From Macropodus opercularis (taxonomy: Eukaryota; Chordata; Actinopteri; Anabantiformes; Osphronemidae): DNA of 64,000 nucleotides. The stretch is taken from the NCBI GenBank assembly GCA_030770545.1, contig CM061103.1, forward strand, positions 594,001 through 658,000, read 5' to 3'. The position numbers were made by a program, and so were the translations under genes. Positions within the stretch are counted from its first letter, which is position 1; each line of letters starts with the position of its first letter. Below the pieces are notes generated by a model, which was given only the letters and a program-made list of their open reading frames with translations, did not search any database and had not been told where the DNA came from. This document shows positions 34,536-45,100 of the stretch, in pieces.

Positions 34536-36606
34536 CGCCAGCTACACTGAAAGAAGCACATCCGGTAAATAATCAGAATAATACGCTAACCGGGTCTTTA
34601 GGTGCTTGTGACGTCACATTATCTTCGCGCTCGTGGCCCAGTTATGTAATTTCCATCATAAAGGGAAACATGCTGTGACCTCTGACCTCCCTGCTTCCTC
34701 CCATGGTTCATTATAACCCTCTGTTTATGAAACCATAACAGAGTAAAGTCAGCGCAGGTGCGTTTCTTTCTAGATCAGAGCAGCTTCTATAATCAGGGCA
34801 GGGGGAGCCCTGCTGTGTGTCACGACACAGCACAGGCAGCACAGAACCTTGGGCCTCGGGGACTGGAGCTCGACACCCCGTAAGGCTGGTGCTAACTTCA
34901 GAAGCACGGCTCAGACTGGAGCCTTCGGCCGCTGGCCCCAGGGAAGCGCTGCTCGTGTTCGGATGAGGTCGTCGCTTTGGGTCGAGGACGTGATGCTCGC
35001 GTTGAGCGTGAAGCCCGATCAGCTCTGGTCTCAGCGGCGAAGCTGCTTGTGTCTCTGAGGGAAAAGAGCAGCGAGTTGTTCATTTGTGTAATGGGGACAT
35101 GAAATGCTGCTCGAAGCGAATCCATTCAGCAGGAAGCTGACAGAAATCCTCAACGGAGACACTGGGACGAAGTAGCTGCGGGCGTCTGCTGCCTCCACAG
35201 CAGTGAAGACGCTCAGATAAAGGAGCAGTTGAGCGTCTGTACTGTGAGTAGCTTGAATTCGGCTCACGGCCGTTCAGACGAGCGATGCAACGGCCTGAAG
35301 CTCTGTGTGTTAGAGCGAGCAGGTCGTGGGAACGTCCGTCGCTGTGGGGCAGACTGGCAGCGGGATGCTGGGAAGATCATGTCTTAGTCATCTCGACGAA
35401 GCCCACTGAGCCGTGAATGCACCACCAGGCCCGATCGCTGCTCAATTAGAGAAAAGGAAGCTGTCTCAATAAACAAGGCTTCCAGCAGCCAGTTGCTGAG
35501 ATATTGAAGTGGGAGCCGGGGAGGCAAAGTGATGACTTAAATCAAAAACTGCACACTGTGAAACTAACCCAGGAACCGGCTGCACCCGCCGACATCACGA
35601 GCACAGACGCCTTTAAGCTTTTCTATGAAACCAAGAAGAAAACTAAACACAAACACTGCCCAGAGCACACGGACATAAACCACAGCAGCCTCAGCCCGGA
35701 CCCGCCTCCGACCCAAACCCAGCACAGGAAGCGCCCAACACAAGACCAAGGCTCCGTTTGCTCATTTAACTTGAGCGCACGCAGCAGCCTTCAGCGGCTC
35801 TGCTGGCAGTGAACGCATCACAGACCACTCTGGCCTCTAAGGCTGCGAGGCCTTGGTGGAGACGCGTCAGAGGACAAAGCTAAGAACCGCGAACGGAAAG
35901 ACCAGCTTAGACCCGTCCACTGGACAGTCTCTTTCTGGAGCTGGTTTATTTTATCCAGTGGAGCAGAAACGCACTGAAAGCACACGACAACCAGTGTGAT
36001 GTGCTCCGGTTCTTTGTGTGCTGGTCGGTCAGGTTGTGCCCACAGGCAACCGGCAAGTGGGACAGGAAGGAAAGAAAGCAGACGGATTCGCAAAGCAAAG
36101 CATGTGCGCGTTAAGTAACACACATCACGTGTTTGAGCAGCTGTGACGAGTTAACGGCTACAAAAGTTTCCCCAATTATTTATTACTCATTTGAGAATTT
36201 CATCAAATCAAAGCAGCCACCTTCTGCATCATTTATTATGTTTTATTCTGTTTGGTTTTCTGATTGGCCAGACTGTTCCGTGGGCCGACTGTGAGCCTGA
36301 TAATCTGTTCGGCAGCAGCTGATGCTTCGCTGAGGAACAGAGAGACACAGAGCAGTTAAAAGCGTTCACGTTGTCATATTTAAACAGCACAGCTGTGCAG
36401 GAGTCTTACCTGATGATGTCATCGTTGTGTCCCAGGTAAAACCTCTGGCTGTGCTCCCTGGTGTTGTAAACCACTCCGACCCCAGCCACGAAGTACACCA
36501 CCTCCTTCCCGGCCGTGTAGTACAGGTTATTCCGGCACTGGTGGCCCCGGTACCCGTAGACCCAGTCCAGTCTGAGCCGGCAGCCCGGGGCGCTCCGGTC
36601 CGACAT
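13461..36606 (-). CDS. eml6: echinoderm microtubule-associated protein-like 6, complete
   Basis: A complete coding sequence of 43 exons, joined by hand at GT-AG borders with consistent phase: 5,907 nt and 1,968 residues (human EML6 is about 1,958). The start MSDRSAPGCRLRLDW and the block YNTREHSQRFYLGHNDD match EML6 rather than EML5. EML proteins bind microtubules. Long members such as EML5 and EML6 carry three tandem units, each a HELP motif (GYRGxxCRNN) fused to paired WD-repeat propellers (TAPE domain), and lack the N-terminal coiled coil of EML1-4. All three HELP motifs are seen: GYRGHQCRNNLYY, GYRGYDCRNNLYY and GFRGFDCRNNLQY. The end is SVFVWRCL and stop, as in human. Exons are listed in the module entries. 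Convergent rtn4 and upstream sptbn1 reproduce the human gene order. Confidence 0.95.
13651..13745. repeat. dispersed teleost repeat fragment in last eml6 intron
   Basis: The string beginning ATTCAATTCAGTTTTATTTC, then TATAGCG, TCAATTCACAACA and a following ACTTACAAGG, resembles a repeat end I recall seeing scattered through teleost genomes (AATTCAATTTTATTTATATAGCGCCAAATCACAACA type). It lies inside intron 42 (13486-13811). The family name is uncertain, and the call rests on memory of the pattern. Confidence 0.4.
16399..17512 (-). other. eml6: eml6 intron 32
   Basis: An intron of about 1.1 kb between exons 33 and 32. No repeat or conserved exon is recognised. Confidence 0.7.
17862..20640 (-). 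repeat. eml6: minisatellite occupying eml6 intron 30
   Basis: The whole 2,779-bp intron between exons 30 and 31 consists of a tandem repeat with a basic unit of about 22 bp. On the plus strand this is ACGAGAGCGAGACAGACAGA plus CA, with GCGA, GAGA and GAACGA variants and an inserted AAAGGG form. Spacings between AAAGGG copies fall in classes near 60, 80, 123 and 168 bp, and the order 168-59-121-82-123 recurs, indicating a higher-order structure. The plus strand carries T only at 17863, 17895, 17900, 18049, 18054, 18699 and 20635. The sense (minus) RNA is thus U/C/G only over long stretches. Both splice sites abut the array: donor GTCTGAGG at 20640 and acceptor ...CTCTCTCTGTAG at 17862. Confidence 0.95.
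20641..24775 (-). CDS. eml6: eml6 module 2 and second acidic hinge
   Basis: Exons 15-30: 24657-24775, 24390-24576, 24188-24293, 24013-24106, 23790-23890, 23499-23701, 23168-23279, 22935-23062, 22263-22404, 22032-22184, 21822-21953, 21658-21746, 21396-21572, 21076-21310, 20853-20979, 20641-20719. HELP is GYRGYDCRNNLYY; blades include SVGLDDGHSIIVWDW, TGGKDGVVELWDD and SVGLSDDKT-type loops (ATVSDDKTLRLWE). The linker after it has VDSEESDDDVEEDGGYDSD and a lysine-rich stretch VSKKKRVVE ending exon 30. Donors of exon 20 (GTCTGAAA) and exon 30 (GTCTGAGG) depart from GTRAGT, and the latter opens the satellite intron. Confidence 0.92.
22405..22934 (-). other. eml6: eml6 intron 22
   Basis: An intron without recognisable features. 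Confidence 0.7.
24776..25490 (-). other. eml6: eml6 intron 14
   Basis: An intron with no conserved exon; it includes a short repeated TATTAAG run near 25185-25213. Confidence 0.65.
25491..36606 (-). CDS. eml6: eml6 module 1 (HELP + WD propellers) and acidic hinge
   Basis: Exons 1-14: 36410-36606, 30526-30685, 29083-29181, 28948-29016, 28684-28869, 28312-28447, 27784-27857, 27522-27649, 27269-27406, 27051-27192, 26845-26959, 26100-26309, 25855-26022, 25491-25597. The HELP core GYRG is at residues 18-21. WD-type blades follow (ATGQVGKDPYVCVWD, SVGLDAKNTVCIWEW, TGGRDGCVRLWD, TGSDDRSVRLW, TGGADHALFQWRF). Exon 14 is an acidic serine-rich linker (SEESDSDVSDVPELDSDIEQ) resembling casein kinase 2 substrates and matching the equivalent human linker. 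An out-of-frame ATG lies ten bases upstream of the start. Confidence 0.92.
26310..26844 (-). other. eml6: eml6 intron 11
   Basis: An intron without recognisable features apart from a short ATATAT run near 26711. Confidence 0.65.
29182..30525 (-). other. eml6: eml6 intron 2
   Basis: About 1.3 kb, AT-richer than the flanking exons, with no coding sequence or tandem repeat seen. Confidence 0.65.
30688..31438 (-). repeat. eml6: GGGAAGGGA purine satellite abutting eml6 exon 2
   Basis: About 750 bp of almost pure G/A on the plus strand (GGGAAGGGAAGGG, GGAGGAAGGAGG, periodic GGGGAGTAAGGAGG). On the sense strand of eml6 it is C/T and runs directly into the exon 2 acceptor (...CCTTCTCAG at 30686). 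The only interruptions are occasional T bases in GAGTAAGG units. The tract has the composition needed for triplex DNA or G-quadruplexes. Confidence 0.95.
31471..31518. repeat. (AAGG)n microsatellite
   Basis: About 11-12 AAGG units in eml6 intron 1, separated from the larger purine satellite by about 30 bp of unique sequence. Confidence 0.95.
31519..32584 (-). other. eml6: unique part of eml6 intron 1
   Basis: Lies between two tandem arrays. Open frames here lack coding character and no feature is recognised. Confidence 0.6.
32585..33836. repeat. GGAT/GAAT satellite in eml6 intron 1
   Basis: About 1.25 kb of (ATGG)n interspersed with GAACGAACGG in the left half and with ATGATTGATGAATGA in the right half. 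The two halves therefore have different subfamily composition and appear to have expanded separately. Confidence 0.95.
33837..36409 (-). other. eml6: eml6 intron 1, proximal part
   Basis: About 2.6 kb next to exon 1 with no recognised exon. It contains a (CA)n tract at 34479-34532. Confidence 0.6.
34479..34532. repeat. (CA)n microsatellite
   Basis: About 25 CA units with two CG interruptions, in eml6 intron 1. Confidence 0.95.
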
Positions 36607-37470
36607 GTTGACTCATCTGACACTGGGAGCCCGGATCCTTCTGGTTGACAGGTTCCTGCTGCTGGACTGGTTTTACCAAGATCAGCTCACTCACAAAAGT
36701 TAAAACATGAAGAACGTGAAGTTGTTTAAATGATGAATTTTGCAGAGATTCTGTCGGTTCCTTTCGGGCCGTTCTGGCTGGAGGTGGACTCTCTTCACTT
36801 CTCTTAGTGAATCCAAACTTTGAGGAGCAGAAGCAGACAATTCATCCTTCCCGAAACGCAAAGAGGAGAACATTGAATGAACACAGCTACGGGAGGATTC
36901 TGCTCCTGGAAGATATAATCCCCGAACTCTAATCCTCGACCTCGGCACCGGCCACGGTTCCCACAGCCCGCATCCCTCCCTCGCACATCATCCCTGCGCC
37001 GAACGCGGAGAAGGCGCCGCGGCGCACGAACCCATTCACAAATCTATGCGTGAGAGAAATCCAGCGGAGTCCGGAGGGGAGCGAGTGTAACGGCCCAGAC
37101 AAGCTCCGGAAAACGACGCTGGTTTCCGCTGGGAAACGATCGGGCAGTTTCGGAGAAAGCCGAAGAGAAGGAGGGAGGGAGAGCGGCGAAGAGGCGTTTA
37201 ATCCGCGCAGAGGGTCCAACTTCAGCAGCCAGAGGACGGGAGAAGCCCCGCGTCGAGACCGCAGCATCCCGACCGGATGACGGCAGAGGAAAGCCCTGAT
37301 TCACGGACGGAGGGGAGCATCCCGGCGCCGAGCCCCTCGACCCACAGACACACAGAGCGACAGGCGGCGGCTGGAGACTCCCTGCTGAGTGCGGCGGACC
37401 TCGGGCGCCTAATGGAGACGCTCCCTGACCGCCGAGCCCGACTGTGATGCTCCCAAGCTCGTTTTCTGGC
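36607..37470 (-). promoter_or_regulatory. eml6: eml6 5' UTR and GC-rich promoter region
   Basis: The DNA upstream of the eml6 ATG becomes GC- and CpG-rich from about 36900 to 37470, as expected for a CpG-island promoter. The start context is AAC-ATG-T (A at -3). A competing ATG at 36616, out of frame and with a poor context (C at -3), precedes it by ten bases. Open frames in this island on both strands look like by-products of base composition. Confidence 0.5.
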
Positions 37471-40256
37471 TGGCGAGCAGCAGGAGCGCAGCAGCAGGAC
37501 AGCCCGCTTCCGGTGGTGAACCTTCATAATAAAAGCCCTCCGTGTGGGGACGTAAGGCCTGAAGTAGATGATGCTGATGATGAAGACACACTTTTATTTT
37601 CCTTGCGGAATGAGCTGCAGCGGGCGCAGTTTGTGAGACAAGGAGGACCAAGGAGTGGAACCACAGACCTGCAGGACACGTTCACTTGTCTCATCGTAAT
37701 GATTGTGAGCGGTAGTAGAGCAAACTCCGTTAAAAGCCTGGTTAGCAGCACGTCACTGACATTTAGGCCTTTATTTCATTTGCAGGCGGAATTTCTGCTT
37801 AATGCAGAAGATTTCGGTGAATTGTAGCCCTATTGTTGTAAGTTGTGCAGGCACGTGCGCGCAGACGAACACACGTTTCCCATAAATTAAAATCTTTATG
37901 AGCTCAGTTTTATTGTGAAGGCCACAGCTCCGTTTTTCCGGTGGTTTCTGGCATTTGTCACGCGCTCGTCGCAGCTCGGAATCGGGAGGAAACCACGACG
38001 CACGGAGAGAAAACACCCGGCTCCGCTGAACAGGACGTAATGCCGCAAAGGCCGGTGGGACTTTGAGTTCCTCGATGCGCCTTTGAAACCGCTTGCGTGT
38101 TTTTAATTGGCGCTGGGAGAAAAACTACAAATACCAACAGCTGAGGAGGCGGAGGAGCTGTCCGCGGTGCTGAAGTCAGGAGAGGAGCCCAGCGAGAAGT
38201 CCATGGGAGGGAAAGGTCACAAAGGTCATAGCTCTTCTTCGTTGTTGTCAATCATTAATTCAGCAGAGACGAAAAATAAAAAAACAAGTAGAGGAGGCGG
38301 CATCAGCAGCAGAAAGCAGCAGTTTGATCCGAACAGGCCTGAAACTAGTTTTTAGACGTTTGTTTGACAACAGATAAGATAACATATACTAATTAAACAG
38401 GGTTTTGACAAACACATACTTTAATAAAAATTTAACATCTCATTTCCTGACTATGTTCATGTTTCTTTACAAGTTTTATGGAGATGAGTATCACAAATAA
38501 ATTAACTGTGACACTTGTGTCTGCCACAGACCAGCGCCATCTAGTGGCCAGGACACAGACAGGCAGACAGACAGACAAGCTGAAAACAGCTCAAAAAGTT
38601 CAATCTCACAGTGAAGCTCTTCAACTGAGAGATGCTGTAGATTCAGTCTTGACACTGACATTTGTTCAATGGTCTAAAAATACAGATTTGGTCAGATTTA
38701 ACACAAAATCAAAGCAGCAAATGAGGCGCGTAATAACACACCGTCTGCCGTTTGTAATCCCCACTAAAATTAAAGAGTCACTTTATTCACGCTTTTTTTC
38801 ACTTGGTTCTAGTTTGTGTTAAATTCCTGATCACTGGAAAATTAATGTGCATAAAATCTCTTGTATTCACGTGCACTATTAGCCGTCAACATAGTTAGTC
38901 TTCATAGCAGCACTCGGCATCCGGACCTCTTTCATCCTCTTGTTCTGACCTTGTGTGGACGCGCCCATAAACAAACGTTGCAGCTCTGTTCAGCCTTTGA
39001 GGTGATTCACAGTTCAAGTGAAGCAGAACAGATGACGACAGCTCTCTGCCGTTTCCTGTCTCACACAGGTAAACTCAACTAAACTGGACGTGGAGGCAGC
39101 TTCACAGCGATGCCTTCACTGAACCATTTCAACAGTCTGTAGAAACTAGGACCCAGGTGAGATGAGTCAGCGTCGAAAGATTCGCTACCTTAAGCTCAAC
39201 TCAAACCTAAACAGGAGCACAAAGTTCAACTACCAACTGAAAATAATAAAGGCTTTTGGTTCAGTTTGGGTCCATATATATTTGGACGATGACTTGATTT
39301 TAAAACCATCAAGACATCCTGTCAGCTTCAGTTTGAATGAAAGTATTGGTGAAGCTGTGTAAGAGTTAGATGTGATTTATAATAGAATAGTTCAGCTGCC
39401 ATAATAGCGAGGAGACGACACAGATCAGCTCGTTTTAAAAGCATTTTAATGGCTTTTTGCACATATGTAACAGAGATGGGAAGAATCTACGGGTGCAGAA
39501 CCAACTAGCAGTGACCCCTGGTCCACATCACATGACCTACAAACCCACCCCGCCCACCCCCATCGTGGCATTTTTGATTGTGCAATATGAAGAAATACCT
39601 TGTTACTATGGTTACTGTGACAGAGGAATGCACACTATAGTTCAAATCACCAGAGATGTTAGCAAAAAGAAAGGGAACTAAAAAAAAAAAAAAGAGCAAA
39701 TCACAAGCCGGAGCCCCACCCACCAACACCGAGCCACCGCTGGCTGGTGGCTAAAACAAACTTCATCCTGTACGATGGGAACCGGAGCCAGTTTGTGCCG
39801 ACGTCGGCATTAAAGAACTTGGAGCCGAGTGGGTTCGATGTGGCTCCACCGGCTGCGGTGGCTCTGAAACCTCCAAATGGAGCTGAAGCCAACAAGCAAG
39901 CGAGCGCGATTCTGCAACATAGCTCATTTCCAGTAACTGGGTTTTCCACCAACTCGTCCACCTAAGAGCAAGGCTTAAAGTTACGTATCTTCATAGCACA
40001 TTACGTCTCCATACTTGTCAGACTAAATAAACCTTAGACTTACAGGAGCACAAAATACAAACTGGAGGAAACGAAACAGAAGTACAGCATATAAAGAGTA
40101 GAAAAGAAACACGCTGAACATTCTCACTGGTCTGATTCTGAGCTGGGCCTTCATTCACATCTGGGTCAAGGTTCTACTCGTTTAAGCTTGTTACGGTCGC
40201 GGGTCTCATTAGTAGCAGAAGTCATAATATTAATAAGAGGAGGATCTAAACACAGG
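37471..40256. other. eml6-sptbn1 intergenic region
   Basis: No gene is assigned. A short plus-strand frame at 38107-38355 has an acidic then lysine/glycine-rich composition (including MGGKGHKGH), but no recognised relative or convincing splice sites. A CTCF-type core lies at 38536-38547. Part of this interval may be distal 3' UTR of sptbn1. Confidence 0.5.
38536..38547 (-). promoter_or_regulatory. CTCF core motif match (intergenic)
   Basis: GCCATCTAGTGG fits the reverse of the degenerate core CCASYAGRKGGC at every position. Located between eml6 and sptbn1. Confidence 0.45.
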
Positions 40257-41233
40257 TTTATTATCTTAAACAGTTTGTTATACACAAGTTATACACACAG
40301 TTCACACACTGCAGGGCCACGCTCCGAATCACAGCTGCTCTGCTCTGCTGCAGGAATTAGACAGCACCTAGATCTGTCTAGTCGCTGCTGATTGTTCACT
40401 TCCCGCTGGCTCACTAGTTAGAACTACGCCATCATCCAGTGGCGTCGTTCAGCAACGCATGCTCGTATTTCTGTAACTCTGCAACACGCGAGTGCTGTAA
40501 CGTCAGACGTTGACCCTGCGTGGCCTCTGTTTTCCCCACTACAGAGGGATACACGTCATCTTGCAAAGACAAGGCCTCGCAAAAACAGGATGGACCCTAA
40601 GGAACAAATGTGAAATAATGAGACTGGGAGCGTGAACACAACCCACGAAAGGCAGTCGACAAAAAGCTGGGAGAAAAAGAAGGAAACACAAACGATGGCG
40701 TTTGGGTTAATATCGTGGGAACTCCTCGACATCGTGTTGCGTCTCTGGTTTTACTGGTGATGACTGCAGCTGCCGGAAGCTTTGCAAACCCCCCTTCACG
40801 GGATCTCGACTATTTCCCTGCTCCTCACAGAGCGATGGCGTGTTGTACTGGAGCTCTGAGCCGGACCGGACGGTTGATAGGCACAGAGTGGAGAGTTTTG
40901 GCTCGGAGCTGGCATGCTGGAGTCACGCTTGGAGGAAGAGGAGGAAGAGGAGGACAGGACAGAAGGCTGTTTGAGATTTTATTCTCAGCAACTGCTGATG
41001 TTGTCAGGTGCGAAAAGTTCCTCTTTGAATTAGTCTGATTCAGCTTAAATACACTTAGATAAGTAGATCAATTCTAGATTTAGGTTTAAGTGTGAACAGC
41101 ATCAGTTGCTACGAGTTGACTCTAAGTCGACTGATTGCTCAACTGACAAACATTTGACCAAAGATCGACCTCAAACAGCACCAGAGGGAGGAGGAGGAGG
41201 AGGAGGAGGGGGGGGGGAGGGAAGGAGCAGCCT
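40257..41233 (-). promoter_or_regulatory. sptbn1: sptbn1 long-isoform 3' UTR (inferred)
   Basis: Lies downstream of the TAG at 41234-41236. A reverse-strand AATAAA at 40257-40262 is a candidate poly(A) signal giving a UTR of about 1 kb; longer forms are possible. The first 50 nt contain a strongly C/CT-rich tract on the sense strand. Confidence 0.4.
41184..41225. repeat. sptbn1: (GGA)n plus G10 tract next to sptbn1 stop
   Basis: Plus-strand GGA repeats lead into ten consecutive G (41208-41217). In the mRNA this is CCUCC and a C10 run beginning about nine bases after the stop codon. Confidence 0.9.
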
Positions 41234-42133
41234 CTATTTCTTCTTGCTGAACAGGCTGAAGCGCTTCTCCTTCTCTTTCTCTCGCTTTCCCGGGCTCGAC
41301 TCAGCCGTTGCCACGGCGACGGAGGCCGGCAGGGTCTGAGCGCGTGCGGCGGGGGCTGGGGTGCTGTGACTGCTGGGCGTGACCTCTGACCTATCGGATG
41401 ACACGGCCGCCGTGATGGCTGAGATCCACGTGTTCATCTCCTCCTACACAGAGACGCAGTTAACGTCAAATACTGAAGAAAGACGAAGAACAATGGAAAT
41501 ATTCAACTCAGACATCATGACAGAGTTTCCTCAAACTTACATCATCTTTGGCTTGGAAGAGATACTCGTTCCCGTCCGTGATCCTGAGGAAGATGCAATA
41601 AAAGATCATGACGAGGACCGATGGCGCCATCAGGGTACAAAGGCTGCTTCCTGTGCCGTGCCGGCGTCTGCTACTCACTTGAGCTTGAAGACGTGCTTCT
41701 TCTTCTTGTAGTCCAGCGCCACCTCGCAGACGGCGTCTTTCAGGCTGACGGGGATCTCGCTGTGGTAGGGGATGCCCTGGCTGGCGCTCTTCTGGTCCTT
41801 GTAGAAACCCATCTCCTGCTGGTTGATCACACAGTAAACGTTGTGCCACGACCTGTGGAGACAGCACGGGGTCCGTCAGCAGGATTCGCTTTCTGTGAGG
41901 GAGGACACGCTTCGAGGCCGACGCACCCACCTGCTCGAGGCTTTCTTGTTGTGGCCCTCCCACTCGTGCTTGCGGTGCAGGATGCCCTCCAGCTGGGACG
42001 TGGGGGCGTCCTGCTGGGTTTTGGCCGGTAGGGTTGCCGCCTGGCTGGCCTTGCCCTTACGGGCCGCCCCGGGAGATCCTGCGAGGCTGGGCTCCGACAC
42101 GCCGTTCACCACCCCGGCCCCTTCAGCGTTATC
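41234..42133 (-). CDS. sptbn1: sptbn1 PH-domain exons and long C-terminus
   Basis: Exons 41931-42133, 41679-41852, 41541-41583 and 41234-41443. The first encodes a variable serine/proline linker and the start of the PH domain (LEGILHRKHEWEGHNKKASS). The PH domain continues SWHNVYCVINQQEMGFYKD, VALDYKKKKHVFKL, DGNEYLFQAKDD and MNTWISAITAAVSS; this fold binds phosphoinositides at the plasma membrane. The tail ends SSPGKREKEKEKRFSLFSKK with one more lysine and TAG at 41234-41236. The human linker is longer, so an additional exon in 42134-44780 cannot be excluded. Confidence 0.93.
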
Positions 42134-45100
42134 CTGGAAAAAGACGAGACCACGTGAGTCAGAGCAGGAGACTGGACGGAGTCGAGACGCACGGAAGCTG
42201 GAAATCAGGAGTTAGAGCTGCAGCATGCAGAGCAGAATCACAGGCCAAGTAGAAACCACGTCTCAGGCGCCGCTTCCGTCCAGAACATATTAGAGCAGCG
42301 TGTCCTTCTCAGTTAATCTGCGGAATTGATTGTTCTTAATTACCCACGTCCATCTCCAAACCACTTTACACTACATCAGCCTGTTCTGTGCAGATTAAGG
42401 CTTTCCCTCAGTTTAGTTGTGAGCTGAGCCGACTCTGGGTGCGATGATAGGAACAAATAGCAGACATGTGATCACACACCAATTACTGCTGTTTAGACAA
42501 GCGTCACAAATCACAGCACCACGACATCACACACAAGACGGCACCAAGAGACGAAGGAGGGAGAAGCAGACACACACGCGACAAACTCAAACAATTATTG
42601 AGAAAATTGCTTGGAAATCATTACATGGTGTCGTTATTGGTGAGGGGAGATGCAGTCGGCCTATTATCAACACAGATTTATTTTCCACACCACACCCACT
42701 CCACCCGGATGGTTATTACCCTGTCACTGAGCTCTTCGTGGGCTGGACGAAGGTGTTGGACCAATCCTGGGAGCTTTTACAGAAGGACATGAAGACCTGG
42801 ACCGATCCTGGAAGCTTTTATTAGAGCGCAGCGAGCGATGCTTACGTCATCCTGACACTTCCTCTGACAGCTGACATCAGTTTTACTGAAGCGTGTTTTA
42901 AGTGTCTTGACAAGCTCTGAGAACTTCTCGTCAGATTCTGGACAAAAAATTCAAACGGTCCTAAAAACCCTGTTTCTAGAAGTACCAGACGCCGCGACTG
43001 TCGGAACGTATAGTTTTAGAATTAACGTCTGGATTAACATGATGCACAGTCTTCATAACGATGCTCATCTGTGTTTTGTCTTACTTAACCAAATGCTGTA
43101 ATATGCTGATGACATCATAACCGATCAACATTTCTGGACATTTGGTACCTACATAAAAATAAACCATAAACTGTTGATGATCACTGAATCCAAGCTGCCA
43201 ACAGAAATTCTACAAGCACGAACATATTAAAAGAAAATGATGAATGGGATGAAGGAACTAATGAGGACACCAGCGTCGTGCTGTACGGACAAACGGGTCA
43301 GAGTGCACCGACTGGTTCTGACTGGGTTTATTGGGAAACGTGTTAGTTGGGGATGTCTGACAGAGCTGGATGGACATGCAACAGAAAACATGAAGAAATG
43401 AAGACATTACAACAGTAAACCAGGAAAGGTGGTCCAGTAGTAAACAGTGGCCCAGCGCCACAAGGTCCAAACTACATGAATGTGACGGTGGGGATGAAAA
43501 ACCAACGGAATGGATGATGCATGTGGTCAGTACCTCACAACATTAAATGAAAAGAAGACACTTCCATTTTCCTGGAATGAACATAAATGATGTGTATGAC
43601 ACTGAAGAGTAATCAAATGTCATGACATGTAACAAGAACAAGAGAAGCAACGATTTAAACTGCTTTGGCAACAGCAAAGACTGAACATTTATAAGTTTAT
43701 ATTAATGTCAATGGTTTTATATCGATTTAATTATCTAGACACTTTCTAGGAACTACGTTTATAATAAATGCTCATAACCAGAGCTGCTGCTGCACACGAA
43801 TGAATCCAGGCACCGTTTGAGCTGATGGGTTCATCAACCATGTTAATGGTAATTACTGTCAAAGTGCAGCAGGAAAACGTTAGAATTAAACGTTCTTCAC
43901 CCAATAATCTTCATTTAATAATTTCCCTAAAACAACATTTTTATGTTTGGGTCCATAATCAAACTGCTGAACTTTTTATTTTAGGACAGTAAAGGTAAGA
44001 CGGTCTTCATGTTTTAGTCATCGTTTACTAGCCGTTAGTTACTAGTCGTGTGGTTTTATACTGTATTCCTTTTGTGTCCTACTACGTGGACGACGCCGTG
44101 GTTTACGTTAAGGAACAAAGATCTTCACTTTGTCAGGCGTTCACGTTCCACAGCGTGAGTTTATAAATGATGACGTAAACTAGCAGGAACATTAAGAGCT
44201 GGGGCGAGAGGATGACGGGGGTGTGGAGCTGAGAGAGACACAGGGAAGGAGGGAAAGAAAGAAAGAAAGACGGAGGGATGGATGAAAACACAGACGTGGA
44301 CCTGAGCTCAACATCAGCACCAACTTCTAAGTTTCCACTGTTCTACGGTAATTTACCTGAAGAAGCAGAGTGAGAACATCACAGGTTTAAGAAAAGTTTC
44401 AGATTCAGAATTAGCATAATTAGTTGAATCTGGTCTAAAGACAGTAAAGGGGAATGTAAAGACGAAGCAGATGTGAACGGTGACGTTCCTAACTTCACCC
44501 ACTCACTGGTTTCAGCTAAGTGAACCACGCGTCTCTTCCGTGAAAGCAGGATCCAGGTCTGTTTAAGTTAATTACAAAATGACAAGCGACCAACCGGTAA
44601 AGAGGAGCAAACCATAAATGCTGAAAAAGAATGTCAATCCAGGAGTGTGCGACAGTCCGAGGTCAAAGGTGAAGGTGCTTCCCGTGTGTGGGCGTGTGCG
44701 AGTGTGTGTCAGGTGCTGGTGGTTCTGCGGCCCTGCAGGGTGCTGCTGTATTGCTGGTAGGCTGGAGAACGGTAACTAACCCTGGGAGACTCCTGGTCGG
44801 CCGGCAGCCCGTTCTGAGACGCAGGCTCTCCCGCTCTGAAACAGACGGTTTACACGGAGTCAGACACGTTTAGACCAGATAGGAGTCAAGAGGCTGCGTT
44901 TGCCGTCTGACCTCTGCTGAGCTGCAGCGTCTGCAGACACCTCGGGCTGCCTCCTCCTCTCCTCCTCCTCCTCCTGCCTTCTTCTCACTTCCAGTAACTC
45001 CATCTGGAAACAAACACAGCGTCAGCCTGGAACCTTGGTGGCGCCTCCGCATGTGCCCAAGCGTCTCACCGTGGTCAACCTCTCCAGCGCAGCGAAGCGC

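Noticed and set aside
38107..38355. Possible small plus-strand protein with MGGKGHKGH
   Set aside because: There is no recognised relative, no convincing start or splice sites, and the interval is not known to hold a gene in the syntenic human region. Kept only as a note.
40715..41038. 107-codon frame with a hydrophobic start (ASLVLLVMTAAAGSFA)
   Set aside because: Lies antisense in the inferred sptbn1 3' UTR with no family similarity; probably chance.
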